DNA from: Holothuria scabra
Lineage: Eukaryota; Echinodermata; Holothuroidea; Aspidochirotida; Holothuriidae
Assembly (NCBI GenBank): GCA_037179385.1
Contig: CM074193.1
Span: forward strand, 40,518,846-40,582,845
DNA length: 64,000 nt
Direction: 5' to 3'
The position numbers and the translations under genes were made by a program. The notes beneath the pieces were generated by a model. The model saw nothing but the letters and a program-made list of their open reading frames with translations, was not told the origin of the DNA and made no database searches. The first letter of the stretch is position 1; the number at the start of each line of letters is the position of its first letter. Positions 21,575 to 31,170 of the stretch are shown here, piece after piece.

Positions 21575-21698
21575 TTAATTTTCTCATCTAGCATATACTT
21601 GAGGTGAGGATAACGTTCCCCCTCTGGACTCTCGGCTCCATCCAAAATTGGTAAGATAAAATGTCAAAACATTCAGCTCGGCTGTCTCGCCGCTCCGG

Positions 21699-21716
21699 AT
21701 CCTGCCGACTACGCCA
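21699..21716 (-). other. Primer binding site for tRNA-Ser
   Basis: On the element strand TGGCGTAGTCGGCAGGAT lies one base after the 5' LTR. This is an 18-nt exact complement of the 3' end of eukaryotic tRNA-Ser of the GTAGTCG...CGACTACG-CCA type, as I recall that sequence. Confidence 0.85.
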
Positions 21717-21717
21717 A

Positions 21718-21957
21718 TGTAGGGAATCCTACATAATGACTAACACAGAGAAACAAAACGAACTGAACACATCAACGTCTGGAGTCACACTGACTTCTCT
21801 TTATTCCATACATAACATATAGTAGTAGCATGCTACTTGCCTTGCCCTACTAATACAATACTTCATTAACATAAGAAATTAAAAATACAACTAACATAAC
21901 AACAGAGGCAGTGCGACATTAACATAACAAGACAGAAAACATTCCTAGGACTCTACA
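21718..21957 (-). repeat. 5' LTR of the Ty3/gypsy element
   Basis: 240 bp, TGTAGAGTCC...TTCCCTACA on the element strand. It would carry promoter and polyadenylation signals. TAGT follows on the plus strand (21958-21961). Confidence 0.92.
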
Positions 21958-21961
21958 TAGT

Positions 21962-22130
21962 TACTACATGGGTGTACAGAACTGTCAAGCCACATTCATA
22001 CGTTCCCCTCTATTTTTCGAGAAACGGTTTTATGTTACATTTTAAAGTGTGGATTTTTGTACTAATCATTTAATTTTCCGTTCTATTACAAAAATGTTCA
22101 TATTAGCTACTTAAATTTTTACATAGTTTC
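21962..22130. repeat. Repeat family D, right half
   Basis: TACAGAACTGTCAAGCCACA and GAGAAACGGTTTTATG continue the homology to 9557-9735 interrupted by the LTR element. Confidence 0.75.
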
Positions 22131-22195
22131 CGAAACTGAAGATTTGTTTCCATGTGCACTCTTAAAAGTTTTGGGTAAAATATTACCCAACGAGT

Positions 22196-22236
22196 GCCCA
22201 ACGTTGGTGCTGTGGTTAACCGCACCAACATTGGGC
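22196..22236. repeat. Hairpin, 15-bp arms
   Basis: GCCCAACGTTGGTGC and GCACCAACATTGGGC are complementary at 14 of 15 positions around an 11-nt loop containing GGTTAACC. TTACCCAACG-type strings flank it and recur at 23410-23450, so it may be part of a degenerate element. Confidence 0.7.
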
Positions 22237-22858
22237 AAAAATACCCATTATTGCTGGGCACTATTGTTATGGACAGAACTTATTTAAACTTCAAATATTC
22301 AGGGCGCCGTCCAAAGTATAAAAACAGAGCGTCTAACCGGAACAGTTGGCATAACGACACGTCATTGTCATATAAACTATTTCTATCGCTCGTCACCCGT
22401 CACCCTAAAAATCGTCACCTTGGTTTTATTTGAATTTATCGTCAATTACGTCACGTCAAGATTCGCTCACGAGGCCCAACGTTGTGAGTATATCATATTT
22501 ACGTGGTTAATTAATAACTTATGATTAGTTTTAGTAATTTACTTAATAGTTACAAAGACTTTCGTTAAGTTCCGAAGAAGTTGCGTCTTCGCTGTAGGGG
22601 AGGGCGGATCCCGTATGAAAGTATATGCTACGAACCAAGTGAACGATTTACGATTGTACATCTTACAATTGCCTGATTGGAATTAATGTAACCATTTCCT
22701 TTCTTTGCTTTATTTACTATCAATTTTTTAGCGTTTTATTATTTATTCGTTCAGTAGTAATAGGTTTATTATTATATTTCACGCACTCATAAACTTACAC
22801 CAGTTACGTATAGGTTTCGATCCATATCGTGTACGACATTCTTTGGCATAGGTATTAA

Positions 22859-23154
22859 AGGGCAAAACCTCTCACCCCAAATTATAATTTTGGTACGAGG
22901 GTACCAAAATTCTCAATTGGCTCAGCCATTTGATTGACAATTAATTCAAACAATTCAGAGTACCAAAGCCTTTATTACACAGCATGAACGTTACTGAGAG
23001 TGTTCTGATTATATAAATTGAGTTTTTCTTAACTCAACTTGAAGCAATAAACTGAGAATGTATCTTAATTAGCATGAATTTCAGGCACTTGTGGGAGGGG
23101 CTTAAGTAAGAAGGTTAGGAGAATTAGTACAGTTTGGGGTGAGAGACTGGGCCT
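22859..23154. mobile_element. TTAA MITE, family B, copy 1
   Basis: 296 bp between TTAA at 22855-22858 and 23155-23158. Imperfect inverted ends: AGGGCAAAACCTCTCACCCC at the left, GGGGTGAGAGACTGGGCCT at the right. A near-palindrome TTTTGGTACGAGGGTACCAAAA lies inside. The relative at 59882-60173 has the same size and boundaries. Confidence 0.78.
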
Positions 23155-23539
23155 TTAAGTGAAATCTGGCATCGTCATACCGTCCCATAGGGTTGTTGTT
23201 AATGTGACCTCTGACTTGGATATAATTTGTCACACATATGGATGATAGCAGTGCGAGTCAATAACAAGGCTTAGTTTACCTGATAACCAACTTCCTCTTG
23301 TCATTTATTTTGGTAAAGCTAGTCACGATTCTTGACGAGGGTTGATAACCCATTTTACATCTATTTCTAACCAACAACTGAGTATGATGTTTGACCACAA
23401 AAAAGGTATTTTTTACCCAACAGCAGGTGTAACTATTACCCAACGATTTTTTTTTTTTGATTTCCATGTAATACCATTTATAAAAATTCAAGAAAATACT
23501 CTGAATCTTACACCGTTTGTCCTCCAGGAGTGGTTGGGG

Positions 23540-24115
23540 GGACCAGTGACACTTTTTCTAAAGTACTTCTTACCCTCTGGCGAAGAGCCCTTCGGCCGTA
23601 AGGACAAAACTTGACCAACCTCAAGGCCTTCAGACCATTTACGTTATTGGTCTGTCATGCATGGCTCCATTCTAGACTGGATACTTTTTCTAAAGTTGCG
23701 CTTTTTCTCAAAAGTCCCCCGACTCTCTGGCAAAGAGCCAGGGGCGAAAACCAAACAATACTCCTGAGGGAGTTCTGCTCCCAAATGGAGCTACGTCCTC
23801 AAGGGACAACTCAACTCATCATGGCAAAGAACATCCTTTACGTTTTCGTGATAGCTGTGCTTTGACTTTTTATAAAGTCCTTTTTTTTCTAAAAGTCCCC
23901 ACGACTCTCGCACAAAGAGCCAGGGGCGAAAACCAAACATTTACTCCCGGAGGAGTTCTGCTTTCTTAAGGAACTAAACGTCCCCAATGGACAAGTACGC
24001 CCTCTAAAGGGCAAACATGTGTGATCCTGCTCTAGACTGGCTGAACAGAACAGAAGCCACACCCTGGATGCAGTTTAACGTCTTGCCCATAACATCCTCC
24101 CGACCCTGGTTAATA
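23540..24115. repeat. U2-headed repeat family, diverged tandem copies
   Basis: Three diverged units carry ACTTTTTCTAAAG(T)..., CTCTGGC(G/A)AAGAGCC, GGCGAAAACCAAAC and TCTAGACTGG blocks that also occur at 6291-6735. The U2-like head itself is nearly lost here (GACTGGCTGAACAGAACAG near 24036). Confidence 0.6.
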
Positions 24116-24227
24116 AAAAGTGAAGTGTGTAGTTTGAACTAATAATCCAATTGCGCAATTTGTATTTCTTGTCCCATTGATTACGTAGTAGTGAAAACTT
24201 TTTTTCGTATACGACCATTGCTCTTAA

Positions 24228-24745
24228 AGTGTACCTAAAGTCAAAAAATTCAAAAATATATATTTAAGAGAATGGAAAATGAATTCTAACAGTCCAACTC
24301 CCATTTTCATATGAAATTCCTGAGCTGAGATATGAAATGTTAAAATTTATTCACTTAAAACAAATTGGTCGATTGCGTAATAATTTGTGACTTTCTTGTT
24401 GTACAACTTACGTAAGATGTTTTGTTTCCTTTTAAAGTTAAAAATGATTTTATGACCTTGAACACTCCCTGTTAGCTTGCATAGCATGTTGCACAAGAAG
24501 GGCTTAATTAATTACATCACCTCATGAAAGTAAGAGTTCTATCACACCTTGGCACAAGGTGCAGTAACATTCGAAAAAACAAAGAAATACAAAGATTGTA
24601 ATTTGAGTAGTACAAGAATGACATCACAAATTATTGCGCAATCGACCAATTTAATTTGAGTGAATCAACTTCAACATTTTATATGTCAGCTCAGGAATGC
24701 CCTATGAAGATGGGAGTTGGACTGTTAGAATTCATTTTTCATATT
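24228..24745. mobile_element. Foldback MITE, family A, copy 2
   Basis: AGTGTACCTAAAGTC, CCAACTCCCATTTTC and the mirrored GAAGATGGGAGTTGGACTG parallel 924-1478. The outer right end is missing. The middle shares GTACAACTTACGTAAGATGT, in inverted orientation relative to copy 1. Confidence 0.78.
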
Positions 24746-24939
24746 TGTTGTGACTAGGGAGTTGCAGGTCCCTGTTATGGCGAAGGCAAGACGACAGAAA
24801 GTATTAGATAGCCTATTCGCCCGGGCTTAATATCATACATGGTTCGTGTATTTGGATTTTTGTTGTGAGGGAAAGGATGAAATATTCCCTTGAATATTCT
24901 CGTAGATAAACACTTAGTGTATTTGTTATTGCTGATTTG

Positions 24940-24997
24940 ACGAAAAAAAGGGGGGGGGGGGGCTGAGGCCTCGAAAGCTGCCCCCCCCCCCCCTTAG
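24940..24997. repeat. Facing G-run and C-run
   Basis: A ~14-base G run and a ~14-base C run are separated by ~20 bases (GCTGAGGCCTCGAAAGCTG), forming a G:C hairpin or alternative quadruplex. Confidence 0.75.
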
Positions 24998-25009
24998 ATC
25001 CTAATCCTA

Positions 25010-27370
25010 ATAATTTTGACTGAAAATTCATTTCAAGCCACCTTGTCAGGTGGCATATTTTCAAATACGTTGGAGAACGGGCAGTCTCGTAGAAAATTAA
25101 TTTCGTCCATTTAGTGGATATTGCAATATATTGAAAACAACAATATGTTTTCAATTTCGTTGCATAGCTTTCCCCGAAAAGAAACAAGGCAATTGCACCT
25201 GGTTGTAGGAGTACCTTTTATTTGGTAATTTTCTGATCACTCTGATAGTTGTTTTTTCTATTGAACTGAATCTTCCTTTTCAAAGAAAAACTCAAAATAA
25301 CGACTGCTTCATATCTATTTACAAGTCTGGCTGTCAGAGGGGTTAGATTTTTTTAACGATTTTCTGTACGTTCCGCACCAACTGATTGTGGCTCTCCGCT
25401 CGGATAATGCTTTGGTCGAAAAGAAGTAAACAGGACAAGGCATGCTTGCAAATAATTCTTCGTTATGTGGCAGTATTATAAAGTGAAAATTTTATTGCGA
25501 AAGAAAGCTCAAAATAATGACTTTTTTTTCTAGTTACCAGCCTTGGAAATGCGTTTTCCTGCCGGGCTGTTTGGGGGTTCTCATTTTTTCAAAAATATCT
25601 GTGCGCTCCACTAATTAGATAGTCTTTCGGGCAGGATTACATTTTTCAGACAAGAAAAAAAAAAGAACAATCTACCCCTTCCCAAAATGAAACGCTCCCG
25701 CACGCTTGTTTCAATATTAACAACAAATATATAGGAAGTCAACTGAGTTTTTCCGATGGAAAATTTTCCAATATGCTCCGAGGGCCTTATTATGCCTGCC
25801 GATAGGCCTGTTCAGTAACCCCAACAAGCTACAAATCGCCCCTACTTTATTTTTCTGACAAGAAGATCAGATTCTTCCATAAAATCCCCCAAATCTGTCA
25901 TATAATTTCCACAATAAAGGCAGTACAACAAATAACCTCAGCCTACCCTGTTAATTACCCCGACATTGTAGGCCTACCTAATTTTGCTCTTGAAAGGCAT
26001 TCCCGCTTAAAAAGAACCCAAAATTTTCAACATAACCTTACCAAAATACCAAATTTTCCCATACTAGCTACAATATAATAATTAGACTAAGCTCCTAATT
26101 AGACTAAGATTTTCAAATCTTCGTTCAACTGCGGAAAAGGGGAAAAAAATTCGGGCAAATTTCTGCCTCGTCTTGAAACTACTTCAGTACGTGGGCCTAG
26201 AACGATTAAAGGCATGTTCTGGTGGCTTTTTGTCTTTGTCTTGTTAAAAAAATAAAAATATTCCACACCATGTCCTTCAAACCCTGTCATAATACCATTT
26301 TCCTAACTCAAGATATCTCACTTTAAAGATTGGTTACTTCTGTTAAAAAATACCTCTGCTCTTCAACAAAGCCACAGAAAGTTATGTAATGTGGGCACAT
26401 TGCTTCAAATTCCTTTTGTTTTTCTTTATAATTGAACATCCTGTTTGTCCTTGAAATTTGATACTGTTGGAATGTTTGAATATCTTTTCCTGTAGATCTA
26501 GCATTACCCTTTAACATATGTAGAGCACAACCAACATTGATGCTTGATATTGTCTACAGCGGCATCATAATTATAAATAAATTGAATGCAACGTCAAATT
26601 AATGTGCCACAATGACGTCACAGATTTCCCATGATGCATCAAATCCCAAGAAAAATTTGCAATTCTTTAAAAATTTGTATCTTCCAAATGCTATACGCTA
26701 TTGAAATGCTGTTTTCACTGGCACCTTCTGAAAGAAAAAAATTTTTCTTCTTATTTTGAAGTTAATGAATTTTGTCTCCAGAGCATGCCTTTAAATGCAT
26801 AACCCCGGCAGAATTAAACATCGGCTTCCGCATATGAAACTTTTTTTTTTTATTTTGCCCAATGGCATACAGTTTTGAACTCCGTGATATAGAGAATTCA
26901 AGATTAAGACACACCCAGTTATGCTATTCTGTTAGAGTATATTTCTTTTCAGACTTTCTTCTCTGAATGCTACAGTAAAAGTGATACATATTAGATGAGA
27001 TGAAGGAGATTGTTTTGTCCAGAACCAACTTACTCTCACAGCCGTTGGGGGAAAGATATAAAAGATATGGACTGATCAATTATCATTGTCAGGGGTGATC
27101 GTAGGAATGTATGAAAACAGAACATTACACAGATTCTTCAAAAATAACCCAACTTTTTCAATTGTCCTTAAGCCAAATTTTCGGGCTTTCAAAACTTAAA
27201 ACGATATTTCTTCAAAGTAAACTCCAGATCAAGTCCCACCGGGAGTAACTTATCGCCTTTGTCGGGACCCTGAAATACTGGCTCCCTGGTGGGGGAGCTT
27301 CCACCTCTCCCCCTCCCCTCAGTCTGTTCAGTTGGACAAATCCTGGCGCCAACCCTGTTAAACACATTTT
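25010..27370. repeat. Repeat family C, copy 2, with a nested MITE
   Basis: Collinear with 6820-8290 from CAAGCCACCTTGT to AGTCCCACCGGGAGTAACTT. The extra length is mostly the 581-bp MITE at 26210-26790. Short open frames only. Confidence 0.65.
26210..26790. mobile_element. TTAA MITE nested in repeat C
   Basis: Ends AGGCATGTTCTGG and CCAGAGCATGCCT are inverted with one mismatch and flanked by TTAA at 26206-26209 and 26791-26794. The homologous position in copy 1 (7855-7870, CGATTAAAAACATAACC) has one TTAA and no insertion, giving an empty site. Confidence 0.82.
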
Positions 27371-28427
27371 GAAAAATCGATTTTCCCTTCACCCTGATAC
27401 GAAAGAAAAGTATGCCGCGCAAATTACGCAATATCATTACGGTAATTGCATAACTGTTACCACTGGCCACAGCGTCCATCATGATGATATGCACAGAGGC
27501 AGGTATGATGTAAGCAATGTGTACACTTGAGGCTAGTTGAGTTTACAATATTCACTTTTCAGACAGAAAGCTTCTAGCCTAGTAGTTCTACGTCTCGTGT
27601 TCGCTGACAGGGAAAATCTTTTCATTCTTGGACATAGCTTGTTTCCCAGTTATCTGGCCTTTGTGATTTGAATGTTCCAGCAGGGAAGTTGAAGGTCAAG
27701 TAGTGAGAGCTAGGCCACAGTAAGCTTAGGGCCTAGGCCTACGTTTCATCAGCGCTGCAAAGTCAGAGGTTACTAGGCCTAGCTTGGTATTGTACATACT
27801 TCATAGCCTGTAGGCCGACCCTATGTTTATAAAGACCCTAGCTACTGTAGGCCTAGGCTAGCTAACATTAAAATGCATGAAGCCCAGGCTGTAGGCCAGT
27901 TATGGTCAAGGGTAACGTTGCAGTGCAGCCGTGCCCATGAGAGTGAAGTGCTGCAGTAAATATTGATGGCACCTAGGCTACATGCACCCAGACCAGGGCA
28001 CAGTACCCACCATAGGCCTAGGCCAGATAACCAGACAGAGTGTAAAAAAGGAAACAGAAATGACATGTTGTCAGGCTCATTGACAGGAACAGAATGAAAT
28101 CAATTTATTCAGTATAAAAGGGAACACTATATGCAGGTTTGCACACAAAATAAGGTAACAGAAGCCATGAGGTGGAGTTTTAATTATTTGCATACTGCAG
28201 GTGAGTGAGAGCTTCAACAGTCAGACCTATTCTTTTGGTAGACAAAAGTATTGGGTAATAGGCTAATTTACATACATACAGGTTAGAGAGAGTGGTCTAT
28301 CATTATTATCAGGAAGACTCATGATGGAAGTTATGTAATAGCATTTACATACAGGTGGGTAGGTGGAAGGTGAAATAAATTTGTAAACAAGTGTTAGCAG
28401 AAGCTGTCTGCTACAACGTAAGCGTAA
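27371..28427. other. Intergenic, rich in TAGGCCTA strings
   Basis: TAGGCCTA-like strings cluster at 27700-28040. No gene was found; the minus-strand frame 27842-28066 looks like chance. Confidence 0.4.
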
Positions 28428-30502
28428 CTTTTAGGCTGTGTTCACATAGGGTTAGGATCTTGTCCCAGATCTTGCCGGTTCGTATACATTGGATTATTCC
28501 ATTATATATAAGGTGTCCATTGTGTGCGCATTAAGTGTGCACACAATAGCAGTCTGCATTACGGTGGTGCGGTAACGTTGTACCATCAAATAAGAAGATT
28601 AAACGGCATATTTCATGTAATAAACACTGGTATATTTCTGTTTCCAACAGGTGATATGCAAGAAACCTTCAAGGAGTTCATCAGATCATCGAGCAAGTGT
28701 AAAGGATGATAATTGTGTCAGACATACATAGTCTTTTACAGACAGCCGTTTTATTTCTCAACCATGTAGGTGATGGGCTGTTGCTGGTGGTTTTGTGTTA
28801 CTGGTCATGCTTGGGTGTTGGTGTGCTATTGTCAATGTTATGAACACGGCACAAGCTATAAATTGAGATAAGTTAGAATTCCCGACATTGGTTATGTTCT
28901 ATTTAATTTGTAAAGATTTTTAATAACCAACCAATGGTCTAGGTTGTGAACACCGCACATGTTATAAATTGCGATGAAGTTAAAATTCCCGACATTGGTT
29001 ATATTCTATTCAATTTTTAAAGATTTTAATAACCAACCAATGGTCTATGTTATGAACACCGCACAAGCTATAAATTGAGATAAGTTAAAATTCCCGACAT
29101 ATTCTATTCAATTTTTAAAGATTTTAATAACCAACCAATGGTCTATGTTATGAACACCGCACAAGCATACGCCATAGACCATTGGTTGGTTATTAAAAAT
29201 CTTTACAAATTAAATAGAACATCATGGCACTCTGTTGGTTGGTTATTAAAATCTTCAATATTAAATAGAATATAACCAATGTCGGGAATTGTAACTGCAT
29301 CGCAATTTATAACTTGTTCATTGTTTATAACGTAGACCATTGGTTGGTTGTTAAAATTATATAAAAATATGGTTTCACGTTGCGTTTTTTACCAATAACC
29401 AATGTCGGGAATTTTAACTTCATCGCAATTTATGACTTGTGCGGTGTTGTTTATCAAAATCTTTACAAATTAAATAGAATATAACCAATGTTGGGAATTT
29501 TAACTTCATCGCAATTTATAACTTGTGCGGTGTTCGTAACATAGACCATTGGTTGGTTATTAAAATATTTAAAAATTAAATAGAACATAACCAATTACAT
29601 AGAACATCGTGGCACACAGTTGGTTGGTTATTAAAAATTAAATAGAATATAACCAATGTTTAACTACATCTCAATTTATGATTTTTGCAGTGTTCATAAC
29701 ATAGATCATTGTTTGGTTATCAAAATCTTTAATTTGTTGGTAATCAAAATCTTTAATTGGTTTGTTATCAAGTCTCTATTATTAAGTTATTTCGGGACAT
29801 TATTGGTCAACTTTTTTCAGCTTTTATAGCTTCCAGAAGGCCCGAAGGTCCGGAAAAAAAAAATGAGTCAATAGCACTCCAGCACCCCAACAGCCCATCA
29901 TCTACATGGTTGAGAAATAAAACGGCTGTCTGTAAAAGACTATGTATATCTGACACAATTATCATCCTTTACACTTGCTCGATGATCTGATGAACACCTT
30001 GAAGGTTTCTTGCATATCACCTGTTGGAAACAGAAATGTACCAGTGTTTATTGCATGAAATATGTCGAAATATGCCGTTTAATCTTCTTATTGATAGCAT
30101 ATTGACTTTGATGGTACAACGTTACCGCACCACAGCAATGCAGACTTCTGTTGTGTGCACACTTAATACTCACACAATGGACACCTTATATATAATGGAA
30201 TAATCCAATGTATACGAACCGGCAAGATCTGGGACAAGATCCTAGGGTTATACTATTTGGGTGCATGGTGCACATTTTTGAGGGCTCGCGAATAGCTTGA
30301 ATCGAACAATAGGATTTCCTCACACCAGGTCACAAAAGACGGCACTATTCGAAATGTTGTATAGCCGCTTGTAGTATAGTATAGTTGGAATCGTGCTTGT
30401 TCGATTTTCGTGCAGCATATACCATCCTTGTCTCACACTTGTCCCTATAGCGTATACCGTATACTGTTTACTGTATACTTCTATGTGAACACAGCCTAAA
30501 AG
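28428..30502. mobile_element. 2-kb palindromic element with internal inverted arrays
   Basis: Outer inverted ends are CTTTTAGGCTGTGTTCACAT (28428) and its complement ending at 30502. An inverted arm of ~350 bp (28445-28795 against 29890-30245) includes GATCTTGCCGGTTCGTATAC and CTGTTTCCAACAGGTGATATG. The right side has ~220 extra bases between this arm and the outer end. The centre (28840-29740) is about three direct ~106-bp units followed by several in reverse orientation, built on CCCGACATTGG and AACCAACCAATGGTCTA, with a turning point near 29166. No transposase frame. Superfamily not assigned. Confidence 0.78.
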
Positions 30503-31170
30503 CTGTATTCCATTAGTAAGTTAAGAATCGAAATTATGTTAGAACACACAAACGAAATAGTTTTAAATGTCTGGCCTTGTCTACATGAATGACTGAGCTA
30601 TGGAGTGGACCTCACCAGGGTTGTAGCTGTGGTGGAGAAACTGGGCGGCTGCACCCAATATTACTGTCTGGCCCTCCAGGCAAACATACGTCTCCAGCCC
30701 ACCTAAAATCTGCCTACAGAGAATTAAAACTCTAGCCCCAAATTAACTCCCTAGCCTAAAGTAAAATGAGAAAAAAGTGAAAAATTAATAGGTGGAAAAT
30801 GGGGTAAATGAGATGGAGTAAGGAGAGCTAGCCGTTTTGCCAGATCAGACAATTACCCAGCTTTCAAACTTGGCTAAAAATACTACCCTGGACCTCACTC
30901 ATTCTCAAACCCTAAAATATGGTTAGCTAGGCTACAGTTTAGTACTCTTTTTAATGATAAGGTAGCTTGCAGGCTATTCAGCTCAATGTTCGCAGGCATT
31001 GGAGTCAAAATCATTTTGACCTGCATCAAAATCCAAGGCAAACTTCATTTACATACGTGGATTGGTTGAAGCGAGGCTATTAAATGTTATGTAACAGGTA
31101 AACACTTGTACTGTACCATTGGTTACTCGTGGTTTCACCACCAAGCCAGCTCGCCTCCGACCAGTTTGCC
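30503..31170. other. Intergenic, no supported gene
   Basis: No motif-bearing frame and no repeat recognised. Confidence 0.3.

Larger units (their letters stand above)
19628..21645 (-). pseudogene. Gag with 33-residue repeats, interrupted by three MITE copies
   Basis: The likely start is the ATG at 21645, about 54 bases after the primer site (MDGAESPEGERYPHLKYML...). A 99-bp unit encoding 33 residues (core QRQWHQLCSEHTPQAYF) then occurs four times in frame with itself. MITE copies separate the units and bring in stops. From ~20390 the frame resumes through KLRGFHPLGAENDLECYL to LTPDSYREKFRL, which resembles the SCAN-like capsid region of some Ty3/gypsy Gags. Frameshifts near 19970 and 19680 precede the zinc knuckle. 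Gag would form the particle; this copy cannot be made. Confidence 0.72.
15932..21957 (-). mobile_element. Ty3/gypsy-type LTR retrotransposon, complete but dead
   Basis: A 6,026-bp element on the minus strand has two LTRs, a primer site, a polypurine tract and domains in Ty3/gypsy order: Gag (SCAN-like region, zinc knuckle), aspartic protease, RT, RNase H, a PHD finger, integrase. TAGT is duplicated at 15928-15931 and 21958-21961, and the same site is uninterrupted near 9550. The LTRs differ at roughly 15 of 240 positions by eye. Inactivation is multiple: MITE insertions and stops in gag, a frameshift at the zinc knuckle, a stop after protease, a changed RT catalytic residue, a stop after RT, and stops and frameshifts in integrase. 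No envelope frame is seen, so an intracellular retrotransposon is more likely than a retrovirus. Confidence 0.93.

Noticed and set aside
15932..21957. An endogenous retrovirus with envelope
   Set aside because: The space between integrase and the 3' LTR is only ~200 bp, and no envelope-like frame exists on the element strand.
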